DNA of 33,175 nucleotides from Bacteroidales bacterium. GTDB taxonomy: Bacteria > Bacteroidota > Bacteroidia > Bacteroidales > UBA3663. Made by a program: the position numbers and the translations under genes. The stretch is taken from the NCBI GenBank assembly GCA_024694125.1, contig JAILKE010000001.1:1-33175 (forward strand). The letters are read 5' to 3'. Shown piece by piece: positions 8,818-15,566 of this stretch. How positions within the stretch are numbered: the stretch's first letter is position 1; each line of letters starts with the position of its first letter. The notes beneath the pieces were generated by a model. The model had not been told where the DNA came from, did not search any database, and saw only the letters and a list, made by a program, of their open reading frames with translations.

Positions 8818-9600
8818 TTACTTCTGGTTCTTGATATTGTCGCGCGACTGATTGATGTAGGCCAAGAGCCGGTCGCTGTCGTGATGCTTGATGATGTCCG
8901 ACAACTCGCGCAACTTATCCACTATCAAGTCAATCTGACGTGGAGAGTTGGGATTGAAGAGAATCTCGGTCAACAGGTAGTCATCCTCGCTGAGCAAACC
9001 GCGGGCAATGGCCATGTGCTTCTTGAAGGTGGTACCCGGGGCATCCTGCGGCTTCATCACGCCGGTGAAGGCGAGAGTCGAGACAAACGGAATGCTGAGC
9101 GAGTAGGCTATGGTCTCGTCATGCTCCACGAACGAATAGTCGTAGATGTTGAGTCGCAGCGAAGCATAAACCGAACGGAAGAACTCCTTGGCCTCACTGT
9201 CTCCCTCCTTGATGATGATGGCATAGTTCTGGCTCAGGTCACTCAGGTTGGCGAAGGTAGGGCCGAACATCGGGTGAGTCGAGACATAACGGTGTCCCGA
9301 AGCTGCATAGAACTCGGGCAAGCCGGTCTTGACCGACGCAATGTCGCTCAATATGCACGATTGGCTGACGTAAGGCAGCACCTCGTTGAAAACTGGCAGG
9401 GTATTCTTGATCGTCACGCAGTTGATCAGCAACTCTGGGTCAAACTCTTTTATCTCATCGTACGACGTAAAGCGGCGCGTATTGAGGCAATACCTCAATT
9501 TCTCCGGATGACGGGCATACAGCGCCACGTCGTGATCCATACAAAGGGTATCCGCCAGGAACATTCCCATTTTGCCGGAACCCAAAATAACAATTTTCAT
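8818..9600 (-). CDS. tyrA: Prephenate dehydrogenase
   Basis: A 260-residue cytosolic enzyme that oxidatively decarboxylates prephenate to 4-hydroxyphenylpyruvate with NAD(P)+, the Tyr branch of aromatic synthesis. The N-terminal Rossmann motif GSGKMG is at residues 7-12. SDIASVKTGLPEF and HPMFGPT (about residues 88-112) are the TyrA substrate-binding and catalytic motifs, and the C-terminal helical dimerisation domain follows. It is the last gene of the minus-strand operon with pheA, the aminotransferase and DAHP synthase/chorismate mutase. In other Bacteroidales it commonly follows the DAHP synthase gene closely; here an 828-bp cassette lies in between. A ten-unit hairpin array ends 9 bases before its ATG, so its mRNA leader is highly structured. 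Confidence 0.93.
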   Translation of the reverse strand: MKIVILGSGKMGMFLADTLCMDHDVALYARHPEKLRYCLNTRRFTSYDEIKEFDPELLINCVTIKNTLPVFNEVLPYVSQSCILSDIASVKTGLPEFYAASGHRYVSTHPMFGPTFANLSDLSQNYAIIIKEGDSEAKEFFRSVYASLRLNIYDYSFVEHDETIAYSLSIPFVSTLAFTGVMKPQDAPGTTFKKHMAIARGLLSEDDYLLTEILFNPNSPRQIDLIVDKLRELSDIIKHHDSDRLLAYINQSRDNIKNQK

Positions 9601-9609
9601 AATTTATTG

Positions 9610-9830
9610 GCTAAAAGCCCACAAGGTGGGCGCTAAAAGTCCAAGAGTTGGACACTAAAAGCCCACAGGGTGGGCGATAAAAGTCCGCAAGCGGACGCTA
9701 AAATCCCACAGGGTGGACGCTAAAGTCCACAGGGTGGACGATAAATGCCCACAAGGTGGGCGATAAATGTCCGCAAAGCGGACGATAAATGTCCACAAGG
9801 TGGACGATAAATGCCCGCACTTGGTGCTAA
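9610..9830 (-). repeat. Array of ten 22-bp hairpin units upstream of tyrA
   Basis: Units start at 9610, 9632, 9654, 9676, 9697, 9719, 9740, 9762, 9784 and 9806. Each is G(C/A)TAAA(A/T) followed by a 6-bp stem with a 2-3 base loop, for example GCCCAC-AAG-GTGGGC, GTCCAA-GAG-TTGGAC, GTCCGC-AA-GCGGAC, GTCCAC-AGG-GTGGAC. Stem bases change in pairs between units, so pairing is preserved while sequence varies. The fifth unit has mismatches and the tenth is degenerate. Confidence 0.9.
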
Positions 9831-9926
9831 CGGATGCTTCTTATACAATATTAATCACAATCAAGACGGTTCTCCCACGACAGGTTTTGGCCACTTAATC
9901 AACTGAAACATTGCAAATCCAGCAGA

Positions 9927-10280
9927 TTACTTCAAGCTACGCTTGGCGGTTTTTACGCTATTAGACAAGCGAACAATCAACGACACACAATCATTCATTA
10001 TAGACTGATAGACTTTATCGTCAATCAAATCGCTGTCATGCAGAAGGTTAATCCAATACTTACTTTCGTTAGCTTCCTTCAACGCTATGGACATCTTGTT
10101 TATCCAATCCGCTTTACTTTGTGCATAATGAGCTTCGGAAATATTCGCTGATATGGAAGTCCCGCTGCGTTTCAATTGTCTTGAAACTTCAAATTCATGC
10201 TTCTGCTCGGTCAAGTAGTCATAAGCTTTCATACAACGTATTGAAAAAGCATAAGCATCCTTATACAGCGGTGATTCCAT
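9927..10280 (-). CDS. Four-helix bundle protein (S23 / 23S rRNA intervening-sequence family)
   Basis: A 117-residue small protein of the four-helix bundle family first found in 23S rRNA intervening sequences and structurally related to the Avd accessory protein of diversity-generating retroelements. The family pattern is complete: an initial YKDAYAFSIRCMKAYDYL helix, then FEVSRQLKRSGTSISANISEA, YAQSKADWINKMSIALKEANESKYWINLL and a final helix. No enzymatic activity is known. It sits inside the aromatic amino acid operon in the same direction, between DAHP synthase/chorismate mutase and tyrA, and has no metabolic link to them. Repeat arrays abut both sides in opposite orientation, so I infer it arrived as a cassette. 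It may be cotranscribed with the operon. Confidence 0.92.
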   Translation of the reverse strand: MESPLYKDAYAFSIRCMKAYDYLTEQKHEFEVSRQLKRSGTSISANISEAHYAQSKADWINKMSIALKEANESKYWINLLHDSDLIDDKVYQSIMNDCVSLIVRLSNSVKTAKRSLK

Positions 10281-10309
10281 ATTTTATGATTTAAGCGATA
10301 CTTAAAGTT

Positions 10310-10430
10310 CTTTAGCACAAGCAAACTTTAGTGACCAATGGTCCTTTATCGGCCGAAGGCCCTTTAGCGTGAGCGCAGCGAACATTTATCGTCCGTAGGC
10401 CTTTTAGCGTGAGCGCAGCGAACATTTATC
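10310..10430. repeat. Repeat array on the other side of the four-helix-bundle gene
   Basis: TTTAGC/TTTATC words (the complement of the GCTAAA/GATAAA words in 9610-9830) separate small hairpins such as GACC-AAT-GGTC (10333-10343) and GGCC-GAA-GGCC (10351-10361). A 28-bp unit beginning TTTAGCGTGAGCGCAGCGAA occurs exactly twice, at 10363-10390 and 10403-10430. The last TTTATC overlaps the stop codon of the DAHP synthase/chorismate mutase gene. Confidence 0.88.
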
Positions 10431-11490
10431 ACTTGTTTATGATTTCTATCTGCTTCCGTACTGATTCGGCGTGGATGGCCTCGAATACCTCCTTGACAAA
10501 TTCGGCGGACATACCGAGGGAGACACCCTGTTCAGAGCGCTTGGTGAGGATCTCGTCGTAGCGGCCGGCCTGCAGGACAGGCATAGAGTGCTCCTTCTTG
10601 TAGTTGGCGACTTCGGTCGAGATACGCATACGCTTGGCGAGGATCTCCAGGATCTTGTCATCAATCTCGTCAATCTGGTGGCGCAGGTCAGTGAGGTCCT
10701 CGGTAGTCTGGACAGTATCACGGATGACCAGGTCCGAGAGGATCTGACGGAGCGTGTCGGGAGTAACCTGCTGCTTGGCGTCGCTCCATGCCTCGTCGGG
10801 GTTGCAGTGGCTCTCGATGATGAGGCCATCGAAGCCCAGGTCCATAGCCTGCTGTGACAGAGGTTGAATCAAGTCACGACGACCGCCGATGTGCGATGGG
10901 TCGCAGATGATAGGCAGATTAGGGAAGCGGCGGCGCAGCTCGATGGCGATATGCCAGTTAGGCACATTGCGGTAGATAGTCTTGTCGGCCGACGAGAATC
11001 CGCGGTGAATCACACCCAGCTTGTGGATGCCGGCACGGTAGATGCGCTCGATGCCACCCACCCAGAGTTCGACGTCAGGGTTGACAGGGTTCTTGATGAG
11101 TACAGGTACGTCGTGACCCACCAGCACATCGGCTATCTCCTGCATGGCAAATGGGTTGGCAGTAGTGCGGGCGCCAATCCAGAGCAGGTCCACACCGAAA
11201 GCCAGGGCAGCCTCAACGTGAGCCTTGGTAGCCACCTCGACGGCAGTGTACATACCGGTCTCGGCCTTCAGTTTCTGCAACCATGGCAGACCTACCATAC
11301 CTACACCCTCGAATCCTCCAGGTTTGGTACGAGGCTTCCAGATACCAGCACGGAAAATCTTGATACCATTGGCAGCCAATGCACGGCCGGTGGTCATTAC
11401 CTGTTCTTCGCTCTCAGCGCTGCACGGACCGGCTATCACCAGTGGACGCTTGGCATCAACGCCCGGCAGCAAAATCGACTCAAATTCCAT
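10429..11490 (-). CDS. Bifunctional DAHP synthase / chorismate mutase
   Basis: A 353-residue cytosolic enzyme. Residues 1 to about 260 are a KDO8P-synthase-type DAHP synthase (erythrose-4-phosphate + PEP to DAHP): visible motifs are AGPCSAES (21-28), IFRAGIWKPRTKPGGFEG, the KNPVNPD region, HRGFSS and CDPSHIGG. Residues about 265-353 are an AroQ-type chorismate mutase (chorismate to prephenate) starting LRHQIDEIDDKILEILAKRM with the usual Arg and Lys positions. This fusion is typical of Bacteroidetes and links entry to the shikimate route with commitment to Phe/Tyr. It lies 52 bases after the aminotransferase gene in the same operon. The stop codon coincides with the last unit of a repeat array, consistent with an insertion placed exactly at the gene end. 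Confidence 0.95.
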   Translation of the reverse strand: MEFESILLPGVDAKRPLVIAGPCSAESEEQVMTTGRALAANGIKIFRAGIWKPRTKPGGFEGVGMVGLPWLQKLKAETGMYTAVEVATKAHVEAALAFGVDLLWIGARTTANPFAMQEIADVLVGHDVPVLIKNPVNPDVELWVGGIERIYRAGIHKLGVIHRGFSSADKTIYRNVPNWHIAIELRRRFPNLPIICDPSHIGGRRDLIQPLSQQAMDLGFDGLIIESHCNPDEAWSDAKQQVTPDTLRQILSDLVIRDTVQTTEDLTDLRHQIDEIDDKILEILAKRMRISTEVANYKKEHSMPVLQAGRYDEILTKRSEQGVSLGMSAEFVKEVFEAIHAESVRKQIEIINK

Positions 11491-11542
11491 AAGAAAAAAA
11501 TATATATAGTTATAATTAATGATTCAAGTATCGTAGGTATTC

Positions 11543-12715
11543 TCACAGTCCTGCAGCCTGGATGCGGAGCAGAGCCTCCTGCATCTTCTCGAACGGAGCA
11601 CACAGGCTGATGCGGATGAAGCGTTCTCCATTCTTGCCGAAGATAAATCCAGGGGTGATGAATACCCTGGCGCGCTGCAGCACAGGTTCTGTGATGGCCT
11701 CACAGTCCGTGACGCTGTCCGGTATACGTCCCCACAGGAATAGGCCGCGCTGCTCCGGGTCGAACTCACATCCCAGGTGAACCATAATCTGTTCGGCAGC
11801 AATGCGTCGTACCTGGTATGCCTCATTCTGGCGCTTGTAGTACTCGGCGGGATTGTGCAGTGCGGCGATGGCAGCCTTCATCATTGGGCGGAACATACCC
11901 GAATCGACATTGGACTTGACGCGCACGATCCAGTCGATGAACTCCTTCTTGCCGCTCACTATGCCCTGACGCCATCCAGCCATCGAGTGGCTCTTGGACA
12001 TCGAGTTGAACTCCAGGCAGATATCCTTGGCGCCCGGCACCTGCAGTATCGACATCGGTTGGTCGTTGAGGATGAAGCTGTAGGGGTTGTCATTGATGAT
12101 GACGATGTTGTGGCGCTTGCCGAAATCGACAATACGTTGCAGCAGTTCGGGCGATGCACAATGTCCCGTAGGCATGTGCGGGTAGTTGACCCACATCAGC
12201 TTGACATCGTCAATGCCCGGAGTACGTTCCAGGGCGTCGAAGTCCGGTTCCCACTGATTCTCGTACGTCAGGTCGTACTTGATTATCTCGGCGCCGACCA
12301 GTTTGCTGACCGATGTGTAGGTCGGGTAACCGGGATCGGGGACCAGGACCTTGTCCCCAGGATTGAGGAAAGCCATGCTCACGTGCATGATACCCTCCTT
12401 GGAGCCTATCAGCGGCAGCATCTCCGATGCAGGGTCCAGCGTCACGCCATACCACTTCTGGTAGAACTCAGCCCATGCGGCGCGCAGTTCGGGCAGTCCC
12501 ACGTAGCTCTGGTAGCTGTGGGCATCCGGGCGCATCACGTCTTCCATGAGCGCCATGATGGTTTCCGGCGATGGTTTGAAGTCCGGACCGCCTATGCCGA
12601 GACTGATGACGGGCTTGCCGCCATCCTGGTTCATTCGGGCTATCTCCTTCAGTTTGCGGCTGAAGTAGTACTCCTCTACATGACTGATACGTTGTGCTGG
12701 TACAATCTGTTTCAT
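11543..12715 (-). CDS. PLP-dependent aminotransferase of the aromatic operon
   Basis: A class I/II (fold type I) aminotransferase of 390 residues. Motifs: NYPHMPTG (the NPxNPTG-like substrate loop), INDNPYSFI (the Asp contacting the PLP pyridine nitrogen), and SMSKSHSMAGWRQG, whose Lys forms the Schiff base. YQSYVGLPELRAAWAEFY matches the N-terminal YxxxxGxxxLR block. It belongs to the group that includes aspartate and LL-diaminopimelate aminotransferases; from its position between pheA and DAHP synthase, the likely in vivo substrates are phenylpyruvate and 4-hydroxyphenylpyruvate, which is inference. The frame also opens with TTG at 12721, but ATG at 12715 is preferred. It lies about 40 bases after pheA. 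Confidence 0.92.
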   Translation of the reverse strand: MKQIVPAQRISHVEEYYFSRKLKEIARMNQDGGKPVISLGIGGPDFKPSPETIMALMEDVMRPDAHSYQSYVGLPELRAAWAEFYQKWYGVTLDPASEMLPLIGSKEGIMHVSMAFLNPGDKVLVPDPGYPTYTSVSKLVGAEIIKYDLTYENQWEPDFDALERTPGIDDVKLMWVNYPHMPTGHCASPELLQRIVDFGKRHNIVIINDNPYSFILNDQPMSILQVPGAKDICLEFNSMSKSHSMAGWRQGIVSGKKEFIDWIVRVKSNVDSGMFRPMMKAAIAALHNPAEYYKRQNEAYQVRRIAAEQIMVHLGCEFDPEQRGLFLWGRIPDSVTDCEAITEPVLQRARVFITPGFIFGKNGERFIRISLCAPFEKMQEALLRIQAAGL

Positions 12716-12755
12716 TGTCAATTTGGTTATGTGGTGGTAAGGTTATGGGGGTGCC

Positions 12756-13652
12756 TTACTTGTCTCTTATTTCGGTTTTCTCTTTATATTCGCCCAATAT
12801 CTGGAAATCGGTCGTGAATGGCAGGATCGCATCGAGTGCCTTGCGGTACTGCACATAGTCATTGAAGGTCAGATCGACAAAGAATCTGTACTCCCACTCG
12901 CGGCCTATGATAGGCATGCTCTGGATCTTGGTCAGGTTCATGTCGTAGAACGACAGGATGGAGAGCACCTTGGTCAGGCTACCCTGCTGGTGACGGACGC
13001 AGAAGTCGATGCTGGCTTTGTTGACCTCCTTGCGGCTTACCAGCGACTGGGCGAACTTATCCTGCAGTATCAGGAAGCGGGTGAAGTTCCGCTTGTTCGT
13101 CTCGATGCCGCGTGCCAGTATATCCATGCCGTACAACCGGGCAGCATACTCCGAACATATCGCGGCGTGGCCCTCCAGGTGTTGCTCCTTGATTATCTTG
13201 GCCGATCCTGCTGTGTCGGCCATCTCGACTACCTTGGCATTGGGCAATGCGCTCTGCAGATAGACCTCGCACTGCAACAGGGCGATGGGGTGCGAATTGA
13301 CCTCGTGCACCTGGCTCAATGTCGTACCCGGCAATGCGCACAGCACGTGGCTGATGTGCAGACGATGTTCGCCCACTATCTGCATCTGCGAGTTGCGGAG
13401 CAGTTCGTGGTTCTGCAGGATATTGCCGGCTATGGTATTCTCGATGGCGACCACGCCGAGCAGCGTCGAATCGGCTGCCATGGCCTCGAACTCGCTCTGG
13501 AACGTCTTGCAGCATACCACCTCCAGATCCTTCTGACCCTCAGCACTGCCGTCAGTCGCCATCAGGTCAGCGAAATACTGACGTGCAGCCCACTCGTGGT
13601 AGCAACCCTCCTGGCCCTGAATGGCCACTCGCAATTTACCCATTTCAGACAT
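12756..13652 (-). CDS. pheA: Prephenate dehydratase
   Basis: A 298-residue cytosolic enzyme converting prephenate to phenylpyruvate. The catalytic domain shows VAIQGQEGCYHEWAA at the N-terminus, VVAIENTIAGNI and the diagnostic TRF motif in NKRNFTRFLIL (about residue 190). A C-terminal ACT domain (about 205-285, KASIDFCVRHQQGSLTKVLSIL) should bind Phe for allosteric inhibition; the usual ESRP is replaced by a KIQSMPI sequence. There is no fused chorismate mutase, which here sits on the DAHP synthase. It is the first structural gene of the operon, preceded by a leader peptide, an attenuator and seven 11-bp repeats. A second in-frame ATG at 13643 is an alternative start. Confidence 0.94.
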   Translation of the reverse strand: MSEMGKLRVAIQGQEGCYHEWAARQYFADLMATDGSAEGQKDLEVVCCKTFQSEFEAMAADSTLLGVVAIENTIAGNILQNHELLRNSQMQIVGEHRLHISHVLCALPGTTLSQVHEVNSHPIALLQCEVYLQSALPNAKVVEMADTAGSAKIIKEQHLEGHAAICSEYAARLYGMDILARGIETNKRNFTRFLILQDKFAQSLVSRKEVNKASIDFCVRHQQGSLTKVLSILSFYDMNLTKIQSMPIIGREWEYRFFVDLTFNDYVQYRKALDAILPFTTDFQILGEYKEKTEIRDK

Positions 13653-13694
13653 ATATATATTTGTTTACAATTATCGAATGAATTTAAGAAGGAG

Positions 13695-13771
13695 TCACTT
13701 CCTTGTCACTTCCTTGTCACTTCCCTGTCACTTCCCTGTCACTTCACTGTCACTTCCTTGTCACTTCCTTT
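13695..13771 (-). repeat. Seven 11-bp tandem repeats between attenuator and pheA
   Basis: Units on the plus strand are TCACTTCC(T/C)TG variants starting at 13695, 13706, 13717, 13728, 13739, 13750 and 13761. On the transcript they read CAAGGAAGTGA. A related array lies at 20593-20647, also next to a terminator. Confidence 0.92.
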
Positions 13772-13772
13772 A

Positions 13773-13811
13773 ACAAAAAAAACGTCCCTAACCTCACTTG
13801 GTCGGGACGTT
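13773..13811 (-). terminator. Intrinsic terminator in the pheA leader (attenuator)
   Basis: On the minus strand AACGTCCC (13804-13811) pairs with GGGACGTT (13781-13788), then a run of T. It lies upstream of pheA and downstream of the leader peptide, so it would stop transcription before the structural genes. Its 5' arm and loop (13800-13808, GTCCCGACC) can alternatively pair with GGTCGGAC at 13871-13878. Confidence 0.85.
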
Positions 13812-13856
13812 GTATTGTTATTTCGCTTTTATACTCAGTAACCTTACACTCTGGCT

Positions 13857-13934
13857 TTATGCCACAGCCTGTCCGACCTTACATTCTTCTGCAAAGTAAT
13901 AAAAGAAGTAATAAAATCGAACTGACTTATTCAT
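13857..13934 (-). CDS. Phe/Tyr leader peptide of the pheA operon attenuator
   Basis: A 25-codon ORF from ATG (13932-13934) to TAA (13857-13859). Codons 7-14 are eight consecutive aromatic codons, giving RFYYFFYYF (four Phe, four Tyr). It begins about 40 bases after the predicted transcription start and ends about 46 bases before the terminator hairpin. The antiterminator strand GGTCGGAC (13871-13878) lies inside the last third of the ORF. If charged tRNA-Phe or tRNA-Tyr is scarce, a ribosome stalled at 13893-13916 would leave this strand free to pair with the terminator's 5' arm; a ribosome that reaches the stop would cover it and let the terminator form. This is a textbook attenuation layout, matched to an operon producing both amino acids. 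The regulatory mechanism is inferred; the sequence elements are directly visible. Confidence 0.88.
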   Translation of the reverse strand: MNKSVRFYYFFYYFAEECKVGQAVA

Positions 13935-13980
13935 AATCTAAGAGTACAAAAGTTGTTAAGATTCTTAAATTTTTCGGCGG

Positions 13981-14012
13981 CAAAGGTAATGCAACTTTTT
14001 TTAATCTCCAAA
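13981..14012 (-). promoter_or_regulatory. Promoter of the pheA operon
   Basis: Minus strand TTTG (14009-14012), 20 bp, TACCTTTG (13981-13988). It places transcription start near 13974, just ahead of the leader peptide. Confidence 0.8.
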
Positions 14013-14089
14013 CATTTTACCGTTTTTTTGCTATTTGAAACTTACTTTTCCTTAAAAACTGCCTCAAATCGTGCAATTTTACCCAACAT

Positions 14090-14123
14090 TTTGCCGCAAT
14101 TTGAGCAAAAAGACGTATCTTTG
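14090..14123 (+). promoter_or_regulatory. Promoter of the aldolase gene
   Basis: TATCTTTG at 14116-14123 with TTTG at 14090-14093; the spacing of 22 bp is slightly long. It is divergent from the pheA operon promoter, about 80 bp away. Confidence 0.65.
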
Positions 14124-14211
14124 CATCGCTTTACAGAGTTGCGGCGTCTGGCATAGACCTGCAGCGGTAACAGAAATATTACAACTTCACTCATAATAAT
14201 TTATTAAAATT

Positions 14212-15210
14212 ATGGTAAATTACAAAGATCTGGGCCTTGTCAATACCCGCGAGATGTTCGCTAAGGCCGTTAAAGGTGGTTATGCCATTCCGGCATTCAA
14301 CTTCAACACCATGGAGCAGATGCAGGCCATCGTAATGGCTGCTGTTGAGACCAAGTCACCTGTCATCATGCAGGTTTCCAAGGGTGCCCGTAAGTATGCT
14401 AACCCTACTATCCTTCGCTATATGGCAGAGGGCGCTGTAGCTTATGCTAAGGAGCTCGGCTGCGAGAATCCTCAGATTGTTCTTCACCTCGACCACGGTG
14501 ACAGCTTCGAGACCTGCAAGTCTTGCATCGACACAGGCTTCTCTTCTGTCATGATCGACGGTTCGGCTCTGCCATACGAGGAGAACATCGCCCTGACCAA
14601 GAAGGTCGTTGAGTATGCACACCAGTTCGACGTAACTGTCGAGGCTGAGCTCGGCGTACTCGCTGGCGTTGAGGACGAGGTCAGCTCGGCTGTCTCTCAC
14701 TACACCAAGCCTGAAGAGGTTATCGACTTCGCTACCCGCACTGGTTGCGACTCACTGGCTATCTCTATCGGTACCAGCCACGGCGCATACAAGTTCACTC
14801 CTGAGCAGTGCACACGCGACCCAAAGACCGGCAAGCTCGTTCCACCACCACTCGCATTCGACGTTCTGCACGAGATTGAGAAGAAGCTCCCTGGCTTCCC
14901 TATCGTACTCCACGGCTCATCTTCAGTTCCACAGGAGCATGTAGATACCATCAACAAGTTCGGCGGCAAGTTGCCTGACGCTGTAGGTATCCCTGAGGAG
15001 CAGCTCCGTGAGGCTTCCAAGAGCGCTGTCTGCAAGATCAACATCGACTCTGACTCACGTCTCGCCATGACCGCTGCCATCCGTCAGCACCTGGCCGAGA
15101 ACCCATCACACTTCGACCCACGTCAGTACTTGACTCCTGCTCGTGAGGCTATGAAGCAGATGTACATCCACAAGATTGTTGACGTTCTGGGTTCTGACAA
15201 CAAGCTCTAA
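14212..15210 (+). CDS. Class II fructose-bisphosphate aldolase
   Basis: A 332-residue zinc-dependent aldolase that cleaves fructose-1,6-bisphosphate to dihydroxyacetone phosphate and glyceraldehyde-3-phosphate in glycolysis and runs in reverse in gluconeogenesis. Visible motifs: AIPAFNFNTMEQMQAI near residue 24; HLDHGD near 93, which carries the catalytic Asp and a zinc His; VEAELGVLAGVEDE; SIGTSHGAYKF; and VLHGSSSVPQEH with another zinc His. Length and motif order match complete class II enzymes of the type common in Bacteroidetes. It is monocistronic, with its own promoter and terminator. Codon use is visibly biased toward frequent codons, as expected for a highly expressed gene. Its tail and terminator were copied to 16878-17026. 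Confidence 0.96.
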   Translation: MVNYKDLGLVNTREMFAKAVKGGYAIPAFNFNTMEQMQAIVMAAVETKSPVIMQVSKGARKYANPTILRYMAEGAVAYAKELGCENPQIVLHLDHGDSFETCKSCIDTGFSSVMIDGSALPYEENIALTKKVVEYAHQFDVTVEAELGVLAGVEDEVSSAVSHYTKPEEVIDFATRTGCDSLAISIGTSHGAYKFTPEQCTRDPKTGKLVPPPLAFDVLHEIEKKLPGFPIVLHGSSSVPQEHVDTINKFGGKLPDAVGIPEEQLREASKSAVCKINIDSDSRLAMTAAIRQHLAENPSHFDPRQYLTPAREAMKQMYIHKIVDVLGSDNKL

Positions 15211-15241
15211 TTAAAGAGTAGAGAGTAATGAGTAAAGGGTA

Positions 15242-15310
15242 ATGTAGTTTGCTACATCCATACTCACTTTCCAACATACGACTCCTCACCTTCGGGTGGG
15301 GAGTTTTTTT
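15242..15310 (+). terminator. Terminator of the aldolase gene
   Basis: CTCCTCACC-TTCG-GGTGGGGAG (15282-15303) followed by seven T; a smaller ATGTAG/CTACAT hairpin (15242-15258) precedes it. Confidence 0.9.
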
Positions 15311-15336
15311 GTTTGCCTATAGCTTTTGTTATCTTA

Positions 15337-15529
15337 TTAATAGCATTCAATTGTATTCGGAACGTCCTTCAAAAAGAACAGCTGAAGCTTCTTGATATTC
15401 TTTTTTGTTACTTTGAATTTCAAGGTTTTGCACCCAACGTAACTAACCTCTATCGTTGCCGGCAACTGCTTTATTGACCATCGTCATCGACAATACAAAC
15501 AGGACAAAAGAAACTAACAACTGTTTCAT
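15337..15529 (-). pseudogene. Frameshifted remnant of a small secreted protein
   Basis: From ATG at 15527-15529 one frame gives a signal-peptide-like start (MKQLLVSFVLFVLSM...) and stops at 15443-15445. Overlapping in another frame, translation continues as QLPATIEVSYVGCKTLKF... to a stop at 15337-15339. The second part resembles the tail of a BspA/LRR-type protein (LPATIEV...). A single frameshift in between would reconstitute a secreted protein of about 64 residues, so this looks like a degraded gene. It lies about 40 bases downstream of the DUF3667 gene on the same strand. It could instead be two unrelated short ORFs. Confidence 0.5.
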
Positions 15530-15566
15530 GGAAATCTAGTGTTTAAGGAGGAAACCATGCGTTTTC

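Noticed and set aside
8612..8851. 79-codon ORF on the plus strand
   Set aside because: It overlaps the operon terminator hairpin and the end of tyrA and shows no recognisable features.
9610..9830. Possible CRISPR array
   Set aside because: Units are 22 bp with no unique spacers; each unit is itself a hairpin and there are no cas genes.
12990..13841. 283-codon plus-strand ORF over pheA and its leader
   Set aside because: Antisense to pheA; its tail simply translates the 11-bp repeat.
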